In this document: positions 32,622 to 43,357 of the stretch, piece by piece | Numbering within the stretch: position 1 is the stretch's first letter | Layout: each line of letters starts with the position of its first letter | Assembly (NCBI GenBank): GCA_902620585.1 | Contig: CACNJC010000001.1 | Location: 82,879-146,878 of the forward strand | DNA: 64,000 nt | From: an uncultured Pelagibacteraceae bacterium | Lineage (GTDB): Bacteria; Pseudomonadota; Alphaproteobacteria; Pelagibacterales; Pelagibacteraceae | Reading direction: 5' to 3' | The notes under the pieces: model-generated | What the model was told of the DNA's origin: nothing | What the model saw: only the letters and a program-made list of their open reading frames with translations | Database searches by the model: none | Program-made: the position numbers and the translations under genes

Positions 32622-33410
32622 ATGAGCGACTTAAAAGCAATTAAAAGAGATAGTACTTCTACCGGTTCTGCAAACAAACTGAGAGCAACTGGGTTTATAC
32701 CTGCAATTTTATATGGAGGAAAAAATCCAAACCAAAAAATTTCTATTGAAAAAAAAGCAGTGAGAGACATTGTAAATTCTGATAATTTTCTCTCGAAGGT
32801 CTTAGAATTAGATATCGAAGGAAAAAAAGAAAAAGTTTTACCACGAGATGTTGCTTACCATGTGTTGTCAGAGGAACCAATTCATATTGACTTTATGAGA
32901 GTTGTTGCTGGTAAAAAAATAATTCTAGAAATTCCAGTTAAATTTATTAATCATCCTGATTCTCCAGGTTTAAAAAAAGGTGGAGTTTTAAATATAGTAA
33001 GGAGGGCAGTAGCACTAAAGTGTCCGGCTGAAAATATTCCTGGCGAAATAGTAGTTGATTTAAAAGGTACTGACATAGGAACAAGTTTGAAAATTTCATC
33101 TGTAAATTTACCAGAAAATGTAAACCCGACAATTGTAGATAGAGATTTCGTAATAGCTACTGTTGCGGCTCCGACAATCATAAAAGAGCCAGAGAAACCT
33201 GCCGCAGAAACTGCTGAAGGCGCTGAAGGAGAAGCTCCAGTAGAAGGTGCAGATGCAACAGCTAAAGATGCTGATCCGGCTAAAAAAGATGAAAAAGGAA
33301 AAGAGGCTGCTGCTGGAGATAAAAAAGCTGCTGGTGATAAAAAAGCTGCTGGTGATAAAAAAGCAGATGATAAAAAATCTGTTGAAAAAAAACCTGCTGA
33401 AAAGAAATAA
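32622..33410 (+). CDS. rplY: 50S ribosomal protein L25/Ctc family
   Basis: NKLRATGFIPAILYGGKNPNQKI, HIDFMRV, then TL5-type beta domain; low-complexity Ala/Lys/Asp C-terminal tail. Confidence 0.93.
   Translation: MSDLKAIKRDSTSTGSANKLRATGFIPAILYGGKNPNQKISIEKKAVRDIVNSDNFLSKVLELDIEGKKEKVLPRDVAYHVLSEEPIHIDFMRVVAGKKIILEIPVKFINHPDSPGLKKGGVLNIVRRAVALKCPAENIPGEIVVDLKGTDIGTSLKISSVNLPENVNPTIVDRDFVIATVAAPTIIKEPEKPAAETAEGAEGEAPVEGADATAKDADPAKKDEKGKEAAAGDKKAAGDKKAAGDKKADDKKSVEKKPAEKK
33309..33362 (+). repeat. Three tandem 18-bp units (gctgctggWgataaaaaa) inside rplY, encoding AAGDKK
   Basis: 33309-33326, 33327-33344 and 33345-33362 are identical except for one A/T difference in the first unit. Confidence 0.9.
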
Positions 33411-33415
33411 TTAAT

Positions 33416-33988
33416 ATGCTTTTACTTGTTGGATTAGGAAATCCAGGTTCCAATTACACTAATACAAGACACAACATTGGTTTTAAGATAATTGATGCAA
33501 TTAATTCACATTTTAAATTATCTAAACAAAAACCAAAGTTTAAAGGATTATTAACAACTGGAAATATTGAGTCAAAAAAAATTTACGCAATTAAACCTTT
33601 AACATTTATGAATAATTCAGGCACTGCGATTAAAGAATTAATAGATTACTTCAAAATTGATGCTAAAGATGTTTTTGTTTTTCATGATGATATGGACATT
33701 GATTTTGGGAAAATCAAAGCAAAATTTGGTGGAGGTAGCGCAGGTCATAATGGTATCGACTCAATTGATAAATTTATTGGAAAGGATTATTCGAGAGTTA
33801 GGATTGGTATTGGTCACCCTAAACAAAAAAAGAAAGTTAATAATCATGTTTTAGAGGATTTTAAAGAGGACGAAGAAGAAAAAATAAAAGAGATTACTGA
33901 AAACATTGTTAAGTTAATTCCAACCCTAATCGATAAAAAGATGGATCTTTTCTCAAGCAAAGTTAATCAAAATCTTAATGGGATTTAA
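33416..33988 (+). CDS. pth: Peptidyl-tRNA hydrolase
   Basis: LLVGLGNPGSNYTNTRHNIGFKIID, KPLTFMNNSG, FVFHDDMDIDFGKIK, GGGSAGHNGIDSI. Confidence 0.97.
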   Translation: MLLLVGLGNPGSNYTNTRHNIGFKIIDAINSHFKLSKQKPKFKGLLTTGNIESKKIYAIKPLTFMNNSGTAIKELIDYFKIDAKDVFVFHDDMDIDFGKIKAKFGGGSAGHNGIDSIDKFIGKDYSRVRIGIGHPKQKKKVNNHVLEDFKEDEEEKIKEITENIVKLIPTLIDKKMDLFSSKVNQNLNGI

Positions 33989-35048
33989 ATGTGGAATTGT
34001 CGGACTTCCTAATGTAGGAAAATCCACTTTATTTAATGCGCTAACTGCTTCTAAAAATGCTGAAGCTGCAAACTTTCCTTTTTGTACTATAGACCCAAAT
34101 ATAGGAATTGTAGATGTAATAGATGAAAGATTAGATCAATTATCTAAATTATCAAATTCAAGAAAAAAAATTTATACAAATATTACTTTCGTCGATATTG
34201 CTGGACTAGTTAAGGGGGCCTCAAAGGGAGAAGGATTAGGTAATAAATTTCTATCCCACATTAGGGAAGTTGACGCAATTATACATTTGGTTCGATGTTT
34301 TGAATCTGACAAAATAACTCATGTAAATTCAGAAATAAATCCAGTTAACGACTTAGAGACAATAAAAACAGAAATTATACTCTCCGATATTGATATTATT
34401 CAAAAAAAATTAGAAAAAGGTAAAAAAAAACTTCTTAGTGAAAAAGAGATATCTATATTAAAAAAAAAACTTGAACAATTAAATCAAAACAAGGATGTTA
34501 CTATTGAAAATGATGAGGAAAGTAAATTTTTATCTATTATAGGCTTGCTAAGTATTAAACCAAAGATAATTGTGTGTAATGTTGATGAAAAAAGTTTAGC
34601 AACAGGAAATAAATATACAGAAAGTATTAAATCAAAATATTCTGATGAAAAAGTTGTGAATATTTGTGCAGATATAGAAGATCAAATTATGAGTTTAGAC
34701 AAAAGTGAGAAAGAAGTCTTTATGAGAGAGATAGGACTTAATAAAACCGGCCTTAACAGATTGATAAAAGAAGGTTATGAACTTTTAACACTTGATACCT
34801 TTTTTACCTCAGGACCAGAAGAAAGCAGAGCTTGGACTGTAAAAAGAAATACTCTAGCACCAAAAGCAGCAAGTGTGATCCATACTGATTTTGAAAAAAA
34901 CTTTATAAGAGCTGAAGCGGTTACCTGTGAGGATTTCATCAAATTTGGTAGTGCAGAAAAATGTAAAGAAAATGGAAGGCTTAGAATAGAAGGCAAAGAC
35001 TATGTCGTAAAAGATGGAGACGTATTATATTTTAGGGTCAATCCTTGA
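33978..35048 (+). CDS. ychF: Redox-regulated ATPase YchF
   Basis: [71 protein letters not shown]. Confidence 0.97.
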   Translation: MGFKCGIVGLPNVGKSTLFNALTASKNAEAANFPFCTIDPNIGIVDVIDERLDQLSKLSNSRKKIYTNITFVDIAGLVKGASKGEGLGNKFLSHIREVDAIIHLVRCFESDKITHVNSEINPVNDLETIKTEIILSDIDIIQKKLEKGKKKLLSEKEISILKKKLEQLNQNKDVTIENDEESKFLSIIGLLSIKPKIIVCNVDEKSLATGNKYTESIKSKYSDEKVVNICADIEDQIMSLDKSEKEVFMREIGLNKTGLNRLIKEGYELLTLDTFFTSGPEESRAWTVKRNTLAPKAASVIHTDFEKNFIRAEAVTCEDFIKFGSAEKCKENGRLRIEGKDYVVKDGDVLYFRVNP

Positions 35049-35810
35049 CCAAATTTTTTTCATACTCAAATAAACTAAAATAGTTAATAAAATTAAATAG
35101 ATCATAACTTTAATTCCTGTTTTATGCCTTGTTTCCAATTCAGGTTCTGCGGCCCAAGCTAAAAAAGTTGTTACATCTTTTGCCATTTGATTAACAGTGG
35201 ACTCGGTCCCGTCTGAGTATTCCACTAGTCCATCAATTAAATTGTTTGGCATCTTAATTTTATTACCGATCATATATTTATTGTAATAAACACCTTCATC
35301 CAGAGTTACTCCTGCTGGCGGATCTTCATAACCAACTAGGACGGAATATATGTAATTAGCTCCACCTTTTCTGGCTTTTACCAAAACCGACATGTCTGGA
35401 GGATATGCGCCACCATTCGCTGCTGTTGCTGCTTGTACATTTGGATAAGGATTTTTAAATTTATCTGAGGGCTTTCCAGGCCTAGTAAACATTTCACCCT
35501 GGTCATCAGGACCATCTTGAATCTCAAAACTTGACGCAATCGCCTTCACTTCTTCTTTCGAAAATTCTGGCCCCCCTGGTTCACCTAAATTTCTATAGCT
35601 CAGATATTGCATTGAATGACAAGAAGAACAAACTTCTTTATAAACCTGAAATCCTCTTTGAAGAGAGGCTCTGTCAAAAGTACCGGTTAGACCTTTAAAA
35701 CTCCAATCAACTTTAATTGGATCAATCATTTCTGCGCTATACAATGATTTTACTGGGAGAAAAGATAATAATACTAAGCTAAATAATCTAATAATTTTAG
35801 ACTTTATCAT
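35025..35810 (-). CDS. petC: Cytochrome c1
   Basis: [15 protein letters not shown] heme motif, [21 protein letters not shown]-terminal TM anchor. Confidence 0.96.
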   Translation of the reverse strand: MIKSKIIRLFSLVLLSFLPVKSLYSAEMIDPIKVDWSFKGLTGTFDRASLQRGFQVYKEVCSSCHSMQYLSYRNLGEPGGPEFSKEEVKAIASSFEIQDGPDDQGEMFTRPGKPSDKFKNPYPNVQAATAANGGAYPPDMSVLVKARKGGANYIYSVLVGYEDPPAGVTLDEGVYYNKYMIGNKIKMPNNLIDGLVEYSDGTESTVNQMAKDVTTFLAWAAEPELETRHKTGIKVMIYLILLTILVYLSMKKIWSRIDPKI

Positions 35811-37056
35811 TTATCTTCCTAGCTAAAGATGGCTTCACACCTCCAGATAATACTGGCTCTGAAATGCTCATAGGAACAGGATCGGTCTTTTCCAAATAAC
35901 CAACTACTGGCATTACAACAATGAAATGTAGGAAATAGTAAACTGTTCCTACCCTTGCTAATACTAGATAAATTCCTTCAGCTGGCATAGCTCCGACATA
36001 ACCAAGCATAAGAACGTCTATGACTAAAATCCAAAAAAATTGTCTGTAAAGTGGTCTAAATACTGCTGACCTTACTTTTGAAGTGTCTAACCATGGTAAC
36101 ACAAACAAAATGAATATTGCGCTAAACATTAATATGACTCCGCCTAGTTTGTCAGGGACTGATCTTAAAATTGCGTAAAAAGGTAATAGGTACCACTCAG
36201 GAACAATATGTGCAGGAGTTACCATAGGATTGGCTGGTATATAATTATCTGAATGACCTAAAACATTTGGAACAAAAAATACGAATCCTGCGAAAATTAT
36301 CATAAACATTAATAAAGCAAATGCATCTTTAATAGTTATATACGGATGAAAAGGAACAGTATCTTTAGACGGCTTTTTGATATCTATTCCAACTGGATTG
36401 TTATTTCCTGGAACATGTAGTGCCCAAATGTGTAATACAACTAAACCTAAAATTAAAAATGGGATTAAATAATGCAAACTAAAAAATCTGTTTAATGTCG
36501 GATTGTCTACAGAGTATGCTCCCCACAACCAAGTTGTAATGCTATCACCAACAAGTGGAATTGCACTAAATAAATTTGTAATTACTGTTGCTCCCCAAAA
36601 ACTCATTTGACCCCATGGTAAAACATAGCCCATGAAAGCAGCGGCCATCATAAGTAAATAAATCAAAAGCCCAATAATCCAAATTACCTCTCTTGGAGAT
36701 TTATACGATCCATAAAATAAAGATCTAAATATATGAATGTATACAGCTAAAAAAAACATTGAGGCACCGTTACTATGAATGTATCTAATCAACCATCCAT
36801 AATTTACATCTCTCATTATATGTTCTATGCTCGCAAAAGCTAAATCAGCATGAGCTACATAATGCATTGCTAAAATAATTCCGGTTACAATTTGAGTCAT
36901 TAAGCAAAAAGTTAAAATCCCACCGAATGTCCACCAATAGTTTAGGTTTTTAGGAGTTGGGTAGTCTGTTAAATGCGCTCCAAGGGTAAGTAATGGTAAA
37001 CGATCATTAAACCATTTTCCTGCTTTTGATTTTGGTGTGTATTCGTGATCACTCAT
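35797..37056 (-). CDS. petB: Cytochrome b of the bc1 complex
   Basis: [64 protein letters not shown]. Confidence 0.98.
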   Translation of the reverse strand: MSDHEYTPKSKAGKWFNDRLPLLTLGAHLTDYPTPKNLNYWWTFGGILTFCLMTQIVTGIILAMHYVAHADLAFASIEHIMRDVNYGWLIRYIHSNGASMFFLAVYIHIFRSLFYGSYKSPREVIWIIGLLIYLLMMAAAFMGYVLPWGQMSFWGATVITNLFSAIPLVGDSITTWLWGAYSVDNPTLNRFFSLHYLIPFLILGLVVLHIWALHVPGNNNPVGIDIKKPSKDTVPFHPYITIKDAFALLMFMIIFAGFVFFVPNVLGHSDNYIPANPMVTPAHIVPEWYLLPFYAILRSVPDKLGGVILMFSAIFILFVLPWLDTSKVRSAVFRPLYRQFFWILVIDVLMLGYVGAMPAEGIYLVLARVGTVYYFLHFIVVMPVVGYLEKTDPVPMSISEPVLSGGVKPSLARKINDKV

Positions 37057-37061
37057 TTTTT

Positions 37062-37583
37062 TTATCCAATCTTTATAGTGTTACTGTCAACAAATTCAAA
37101 TTTAGGTATTTCCATATTAGTTGGTGCCGGTCCTTTTCTTATTCTTCCCGAAACATCATAGTGCGATCCGTGACAAGGGCAGAACCAACCATTAAAATCA
37201 CCTTTATCTTTAAGAGGCACGCAACCCAAGTGTGTACAAACACCTAACATTACTAGCCACTCATCTTTTCCCTCTTTTACTCTGTCCTCATCTTTTTGTG
37301 GATCAGGCAAATCGTCCAGATTTACAGCTCTTGCTTCTGCTATCTCATCTTGTGTTCTTCTTTTCAAAAAAACCGGTTTTCCTCTCCATAAAACTGTTAT
37401 GGATTTTCCTGGCTCGATATTGCTGATGTCTACCTCAGTAGTAGCTAAAGCTTTTTGAGCCTTATCAGGATTCATCTGATCAATCATCGGCCAAATAACT
37501 GCTCCGACTCCAACTGCTCCTACCGTATAAGTAGCTGTGAATAGGAAGTCTCTTCTATTAACTTTTTTTTCTTCTTTGCTCAT
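37062..37583 (-). CDS. petA: Rieske iron-sulfur subunit
   Basis: [39 protein letters not shown] and CPCHGSHYD cluster motifs. Confidence 0.98.
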   Translation of the reverse strand: MSKEEKKVNRRDFLFTATYTVGAVGVGAVIWPMIDQMNPDKAQKALATTEVDISNIEPGKSITVLWRGKPVFLKRRTQDEIAEARAVNLDDLPDPQKDEDRVKEGKDEWLVMLGVCTHLGCVPLKDKGDFNGWFCPCHGSHYDVSGRIRKGPAPTNMEIPKFEFVDSNTIKIG

Positions 37584-37675
37584 TTATTATGTATGTGCTT
37601 ATAATGTAATTATTAAATAAAACCATATTATTAAAATTTCTAGGGTCAGAATGACACATAAATTGAGCTAAAATA

Positions 37676-38125
37676 ATGCACATAGTACTATATAAACCTG
37701 ATATCCCTCAAAATACAGCAGCTATAATTAGACTAAGTGCATGTTTAAAATTAAAACTACACATTATAGAGCCTTGTGGCTTTAATTTAAGCGATACAAG
37801 ATTTAAAAGGGTCGTTATGGATTATATGGGAATGAGTAAAATTTTTAGATACGATGGTTATGACACTTTTTTAAAAAAACACAAAAATTCAAGAATTGTT
37901 TTGATGACAACTAAAGCCAAAAAATTATATCATAAGTTTAAATTTAAAAAAAATGATATGCTTTTTTTTGGAAGGGAAAGTGAAGGAGTTCCAGAAATAT
38001 TACATCAAAGAATTAAAAATAAAATTAAAGTTCCTATGAATAAAAAAACTAGATCGTTGAATGTTGCAATGAGTGTAGCAATTATTTCCTCAGAAGCATT
38101 AAGACAGAATAATTTGTTAAAATAG
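37676..38125 (+). CDS. trmL: tRNA (cytidine34-2'-O)-methyltransferase TrmL
   Basis: IVLYKPDIPQNTAAIIRLSACLKLKLHIIEPCGF, FGRESEGVPE, RSLNVAMSVAI SPOUT motifs. Confidence 0.94.
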   Translation: MHIVLYKPDIPQNTAAIIRLSACLKLKLHIIEPCGFNLSDTRFKRVVMDYMGMSKIFRYDGYDTFLKKHKNSRIVLMTTKAKKLYHKFKFKKNDMLFFGRESEGVPEILHQRIKNKIKVPMNKKTRSLNVAMSVAIISSEALRQNNLLK

Positions 38126-38128
38126 TTT

Positions 38129-38956
38129 ATGACAATCACTCCTTACTTTAAAAAGAAAATGACTGATAGTTGGTTTTCTTATTTACAAGTTCAAATTTGT
38201 AAAGAATTTGAACATTTAGAAAATAATAGAATTAGATTTTATAAAAGAGAATGGAATAAAAAGAAAAAAAATGAGGGTGGTGGAACTTCATTTCTTTTAA
38301 CTGGAGGAAAGGTATTTGAAAAGGTAGGTGTTAATAAATCAACTGTATCAGGAGTCTTTGCAAAAAAATTTAGATCAAAAATTTTAGGTGCGAGTAAAAA
38401 TGGAAAATATTGGGCTTCAGGAGTTTCGGTAGTCGCACATATGAAAAATCCAAAAATACCTGCTATTCACTTTAATACTAGATTCATAGTAACTTCAAAA
38501 GAGTGGTTTGGGGGTGGAATGGATGTTACCCCAAGTCATAAAGACGAAAAAGAAAAAAATATTGTTCATGATCAATTAAAAAAAATTTGTAAACAAAATA
38601 AAAAAAACTACAAAAAATATAAAAAATGGTGCGATGATTATTTCTTTTTACCGCATAGAAATGAAGCTCGAGGAATTGGAGGAATATTTTTTGACTATGA
38701 GACTAAAAATTGGGTGAAAAATTTTAAATTTATAAGAGATCTTGGTTTTGCTTTTATAGATATTTCTAAGTTAATTGTTAATAGAAAAAAAAAATTAAAA
38801 TGGACAAAAGCAGATAAAGAAAAACAGTATTTAAAAAGAGGAAGATATGTTGAGTTTAACTTACTTTACGACAGAGGGACAAGATTTGGTTTAAACTCGG
38901 GTGGAAATATTAATTCAATTTTGATGTCACTTCCCCCTAAAGCTAAGTGGAAATAA
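38129..38956 (+). CDS. hemF: Coproporphyrinogen III oxidase, aerobic
   Basis: GGGTSFLLTGGKVFEKVGVNKS, PAIHFNTRFIV, WFGGGMDVTP, GIGGIFFDY, GRYVEFNLLYDRGTRFGL. Confidence 0.97.
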   Translation: MTITPYFKKKMTDSWFSYLQVQICKEFEHLENNRIRFYKREWNKKKKNEGGGTSFLLTGGKVFEKVGVNKSTVSGVFAKKFRSKILGASKNGKYWASGVSVVAHMKNPKIPAIHFNTRFIVTSKEWFGGGMDVTPSHKDEKEKNIVHDQLKKICKQNKKNYKKYKKWCDDYFFLPHRNEARGIGGIFFDYETKNWVKNFKFIRDLGFAFIDISKLIVNRKKKLKWTKADKEKQYLKRGRYVEFNLLYDRGTRFGLNSGGNINSILMSLPPKAKWK

Positions 38957-38958
38957 TT

Positions 38959-39435
38959 ATGGATAAAGAACCAATTACAGTAAATGGTCTTAAAATTTTA
39001 AAATCTGAATTAGAAGATTTAAAAAATGTACAAAGACCAAAAGTTGTTGAGGCAATTGCTGAAGCTAGATCGCATGGGGATTTGAAAGAAAATGCTGAAT
39101 ACCATGCTGCTAAAGAACAACAGGCTTTAATAGAAAGTCGTGTGATAGCAATCAATGATTTAATTGCAAGAGCAAATGTTATTGACGTAACAAAAATAGA
39201 AAATAACGGAAAAGTAATTTTCGGTTCAACAGTTAGAGCACAAGATCTAGAAACTAGTAAAAAAATTTCTTATAGACTCGTCGGTCAAGATGAGGCTGAT
39301 ATTAAAAAAAATTTGATATTTTTTAAGAGTCCAATAGGTAAAGCATTAATAGGTAAGAATAAAGGTGAAATGGTAAGCGTAAACACACCGTCAGGAGAAA
39401 GAAATTTTGAAATTCTTGATGTTGAGTATATCTAA
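38959..39435 (+). CDS. greA: Transcription elongation factor GreA
   Basis: PITVNGLKILKSELEDLKN, RPKVVEAIAEARSHGDLKENAEYHAAKEQQ; start chosen at MDKEP. Confidence 0.96.
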   Translation: MDKEPITVNGLKILKSELEDLKNVQRPKVVEAIAEARSHGDLKENAEYHAAKEQQALIESRVIAINDLIARANVIDVTKIENNGKVIFGSTVRAQDLETSKKISYRLVGQDEADIKKNLIFFKSPIGKALIGKNKGEMVSVNTPSGERNFEILDVEYI

Positions 39436-40694
39436 TTTAAGTTAATTTTTATAAGTTCTTTTATTTTTTCATCAGATATTTTAAAACCATTCTTTATCCA
39501 CTCTTCTTCGATAGTCTTTAAAACTTTTCCCAATGATTCGCCTTCATTCATTCCATTTTTCTTAAGATATTCTCCGTCTATATGAAACTTTGGAACTTTT
39601 AACTTCGTTATCCTTTTCAAAGTTTCAGAAAAATCTTGTAATTTAATTTTGGAGTTTTTAGCGAAATGTATAAAATTTAAAGAAATTAAGTTACTCTTTC
39701 CATAAATATAAATATTTTTTAACAAATCCTTATAAAAAAAATTCTTGTTTTTTTGTATTTCACTTAAGTTTAAAGCTAAATTTTCTAAATTATTTTTAAG
39801 CTTATTTGAAACATTATATTTATGAGCAAAATATTCATGATTATCCTTTTCGTCTATTAATATTGTAGCAAGTATTATTTCTTTATTTAGTTGGTTGTTA
39901 TTATAGACTTTTTTTAATCGTTCTAATCTATCAAGATAAAAAAATTCAGGAAATATCATATTGAATATCTCTTTTAAATTCTTATTCTCATTAATCCTGA
40001 AAAAATTTTTTAAGCTTAATATCTTAAATAATTCTACTAAAATCCTTTCTTTAGAGATTATTTTAATCCCATTTAAATTTTCTTTTATTATATCGCTAGT
40101 TGAGGTTTCAACGTTAATGTCATACATAATTTTAAATCTTAGAAATCTAATTATTCTTAGATAATCTTCCTCTATTCTTTTTTGTGGATTGCCAATAAAT
40201 TTGACGTTTTTATTTTCAAGATCTGTCGTTCCCATTTGAGGATCAAAAATTTTACCGTTTATATCTAGATAAATTGCATTGATGGTAAAATCTCTTCTTT
40301 CTGAGTCTAATTGCCAATTATCTGTATATTCAATTATAGCATGTCTGCCGTCAGTTATTTTATCTTTTCTTAACGTTGTTATTTCAACTTTATGATTTTT
40401 AGATTTTAAAGTGATAGTTCCATGTTTTAACCCTGTATCTATAATCTTTAAATTTGTGCCTTTAAACCTCTCTTTAATTTCATCTACAGTCAATATAGTG
40501 GAAACATCGATATCATCAATGGCTTCACCTAAAAGGTGCTTTCTTACACAACCGCCAACAAATCTAGCTACAGTTTTGTCTTTTGAAAAATTCTTATGAA
40601 GGGTTTTAAAAATAAATTTCAATTCTTTATGTTTATAAAAAGGAAAAAAAATTCTTTTTAATTTCTGTATGAAGTTTAAACTTAGATTAAGCAT
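39432..40694 (-). CDS. CCA tRNA nucleotidyltransferase/poly(A) polymerase family
   Basis: ARFVGGCVRKHLLGEAIDDIDVSTI, RRDFTINAIYLDINGKIFDP, RIEEDYLRIIRFLRF. Confidence 0.92.
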   Translation of the reverse strand: MLNLSLNFIQKLKRIFFPFYKHKELKFIFKTLHKNFSKDKTVARFVGGCVRKHLLGEAIDDIDVSTILTVDEIKERFKGTNLKIIDTGLKHGTITLKSKNHKVEITTLRKDKITDGRHAIIEYTDNWQLDSERRDFTINAIYLDINGKIFDPQMGTTDLENKNVKFIGNPQKRIEEDYLRIIRFLRFKIMYDINVETSTSDIIKENLNGIKIISKERILVELFKILSLKNFFRINENKNLKEIFNMIFPEFFYLDRLERLKKVYNNNQLNKEIILATILIDEKDNHEYFAHKYNVSNKLKNNLENLALNLSEIQKNKNFFYKDLLKNIYIYGKSNLISLNFIHFAKNSKIKLQDFSETLKRITKLKVPKFHIDGEYLKKNGMNEGESLGKVLKTIEEEWIKNGFKISDEKIKELIKINLN

Positions 40695-40701
40695 AAATCT
40701 T

Positions 40702-40775
40702 TGGCTGGGGCACTAGGATTCGAACCTAGGATGGCGGTATCAAAAACCGCTGCCTTACCGCTTGGCTATGCCCCA
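40702..40775 (-). tRNA. tRNA-Gln(UUG)
   Basis: TGGGGCATAGCCAAGCGGTAAGGCAGCGGTTTTTGATACCGCCATCCTAGGTTCGAATCCTAGTGCCCCAGCCA; loop TTTTGAT gives anticodon TTG. Confidence 0.97.
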
Positions 40776-40810
40776 ATGTTAAGTTTTTGATATATCATAA
40801 ATTTGTAAAT

Positions 40811-41653
40811 TTAAATAGTTTTTGCAACTGATAACCAGTAGTTGGGATATTTTGACCTTATACTATTTAAGGCAGCTTTAGCTGACTTTTTACTTTTAAA
40901 TACACCGTAACATACTGACCCAGAGCCTGTCATTCTAGAGAAATAGCATCCTTTTCTTTTTGAAATATCATTTATAATCTTTTTAATAATCGGATATTTG
41001 TTCTCCACAATAGATTGTAAATCATTATGTTTACTAGTTAAAAGTTTAACAAATTTACTTGTAGTTTTGAGTTTTTTTAAATTGTATTTAGATTTTGGGG
41101 AATAGATCTTAACCTTCGAATAGATATATTTAGTCGAACATTTAATGTTTGGATAAACCAATAAAAAATGTAGCTTATGTTTTTTTGGAAGAGTATTAAT
41201 CGTATTAAGATTGCTTAAAAAACCTTGCTTATAAAAAAATAGTTTTAAGTCAGATCCTATTTTACTACCTAAATACTTTAGTAAAAGTTTATTATTTTTT
41301 TTCTTTGCTAAATATTTGATTAAAAATGCTGAATTACTTGTTCCACCTCCCATGCCTGCGAATACAGGTATTCGTTTGTTAATTAAAATCATATATTGAT
41401 CAGAAATTATATTTTTTTTTCTTAGTAAGTTTAAAACACTTACAATTGAATTATCTTTTTTATTTATAAGTTTTCCAAATTTTCCATGGAATTTAATAAT
41501 ATCCTTTTTACCAGTTATTTTTTTTATTTTAATTTTATCAAATAAGTCAATTAAACAAAAATAAGATTGTATGTTATGTAGTTTATTCTTGCCTTTTAAT
41601 CTTTTATTTACAGTTAATGATAGATTAATTTTTGAAAAAGATTTTAATATCAT
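40811..41653 (-). CDS. ispE: 4-diphosphocytidyl-2-C-methyl-D-erythritol kinase
   Basis: SFSKINLSLTV, KRIPVFAGMGGGTSNSAFLI, MTGSGSVCYGVF GHMP-kinase motifs. Confidence 0.93.
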   Translation of the reverse strand: MILKSFSKINLSLTVNKRLKGKNKLHNIQSYFCLIDLFDKIKIKKITGKKDIIKFHGKFGKLINKKDNSIVSVLNLLRKKNIISDQYMILINKRIPVFAGMGGGTSNSAFLIKYLAKKKNNKLLLKYLGSKIGSDLKLFFYKQGFLSNLNTINTLPKKHKLHFLLVYPNIKCSTKYIYSKVKIYSPKSKYNLKKLKTTSKFVKLLTSKHNDLQSIVENKYPIIKKIINDISKRKGCYFSRMTGSGSVCYGVFKSKKSAKAALNSIRSKYPNYWLSVAKTI

Positions 41654-41654
41654 G

Positions 41655-43349
41655 TTAAAGACCTGATATTAGTTTAATCTTTATACTTTCTTTTAAATCC
41701 TTCTCTGTGTCTTCAAGATTTAAAACATATTTCCAATAGTATCTTGCCTGTATCTTGTTTCCATTCATCCATAGAGCATCTCCATAATGATCATTAACAG
41801 TTGGGTCTGCTGGTAATAATTTAACTGCTGACTGAAGATATTTTTTTGACTCATTATATTTTTTTAATTTAAAATACGCCCATCCTAATGAGTCTATAAT
41901 ATAAGGATCATTAGACCTTAACTCATTTGCTTTTTGGAGCATTTCCAAAGATTTTTTAATCTTTACTCCTTGTTCAATCCAAGAATAAGCTAAATAATTA
42001 ATAACGTAAGCTTGATCTGGACTTGCATGTAATGAGGACAACAAATCTTTCTCAGCTTTGTCCCACTCTCCAATTCTTTCGTAGGCAACTCCCCTTCCGT
42101 CAGTAGCTTTTGGATACAAGGTATGATTTATGTCTATATTTTCGATTATATCAGAATATAATTTTATTGACTCCTCAAAACGCTCATTGCTTTTCAAAAA
42201 TTTTGCATAATCGTATTTTTCATAAATATTTTTTTCAGGTATTTTATTATACGCCCTCTTTAATATCTTTAGGGCTTGCTTTTCTTTTTTTTCTTGTATT
42301 AGAATGTTTGCGCTTTGCTTAGCTGCATACCAATGATAAGCCGAACCTTTATTACTAACTGCGCTATAAATTTTTTTAGCTTGGCCTAAATTATCAATGT
42401 TATAAAAATTTTCAGCTAACAAAGTATCAAATGAATGAAAATTATCATTTAAAAATTTTGAAATATTCAAATAAAAGTTTGAAAGAGAATAAATTTGTTG
42501 TGATGCTAAAGCATTAGCTGTTATGTAAAATATCTCTGCAATAACATGAGATAAATTCTGGCAATTAAAATTTTTAACAGGCTTATTATTATCAAGATCT
42601 AGTTTATATTGATTTAGTAATAGATTTCTTGGGTATTGTTTAATTGCTTTTTTTAAGATTTTTTTTTCTTTATCAAATTTACCTATACTGGATAAATATA
42701 ATGCATAAAAATAATTATATCTTGAAAAGTTTGAATTTTTGTCAGCAAAAAGGTTTTCGAAAAAAAACTCTGTTTTTTTACTTTTATAAAAACAGTGTAA
42801 AAAAACGTTCTGAATAGCTTTTAAATTTTCAAATTTTGGATTAATACCATTAATTTTTTTCTGAGCTGAGTTAAGATCTAAACTTTTAAAACTATTCCAA
42901 TTTAAAAGTGAGATTGATACAAAATCATTAAGAAAAAAATTAGATTTTCTTTTTTTAAGTTTTGAAAAATATCGATGTGCTAATTCATGTTTCCCGTTTT
43001 TAAGATAATAAATTCCTATTATTAAATCACTTTCGAAATTAGCAGATTTTCTAATTTCTAATTTTCTTGAATAATTATAAGCCTCGTTAAATTTACCTGA
43101 ATTTATAAGCGAAAATAAATATCTTGATGAATAATTAGAATGTTTATTTTCTAAACCATCTAATTTTTTTAAAAACTTATAAGACTCACCGTATTTGTTA
43201 TCGTTAAAAAGTAATATTCCTGTGAAATAATTTGCAACATTTTCACCATTTTCAAATTTGTCTACATTTCTAGCATGAAGTGTAGAAAAAAAAATGGTGA
43301 CAAAAAACAATTGTAAGATAAGTTTAAAAATGACTTTAAATATAATCAT
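41655..43349 (-). CDS. TPR-repeat protein, probably exported
   Basis: N-terminal hydrophobic signal; C-terminal TPR repeats (GVAYERIGEWDKAEKDLLSSLHASPDQ; DSLGWAYFKLKKYNESKKYLQSAVKLLPADP). Confidence 0.85.
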   Translation of the reverse strand: MIIFKVIFKLILQLFFVTIFFSTLHARNVDKFENGENVANYFTGILLFNDNKYGESYKFLKKLDGLENKHSNYSSRYLFSLINSGKFNEAYNYSRKLEIRKSANFESDLIIGIYYLKNGKHELAHRYFSKLKKRKSNFFLNDFVSISLLNWNSFKSLDLNSAQKKINGINPKFENLKAIQNVFLHCFYKSKKTEFFFENLFADKNSNFSRYNYFYALYLSSIGKFDKEKKILKKAIKQYPRNLLLNQYKLDLDNNKPVKNFNCQNLSHVIAEIFYITANALASQQIYSLSNFYLNISKFLNDNFHSFDTLLAENFYNIDNLGQAKKIYSAVSNKGSAYHWYAAKQSANILIQEKKEKQALKILKRAYNKIPEKNIYEKYDYAKFLKSNERFEESIKLYSDIIENIDINHTLYPKATDGRGVAYERIGEWDKAEKDLLSSLHASPDQAYVINYLAYSWIEQGVKIKKSLEMLQKANELRSNDPYIIDSLGWAYFKLKKYNESKKYLQSAVKLLPADPTVNDHYGDALWMNGNKIQARYYWKYVLNLEDTEKDLKESIKIKLISGL

Positions 43350-43357
43350 AAATTCTC

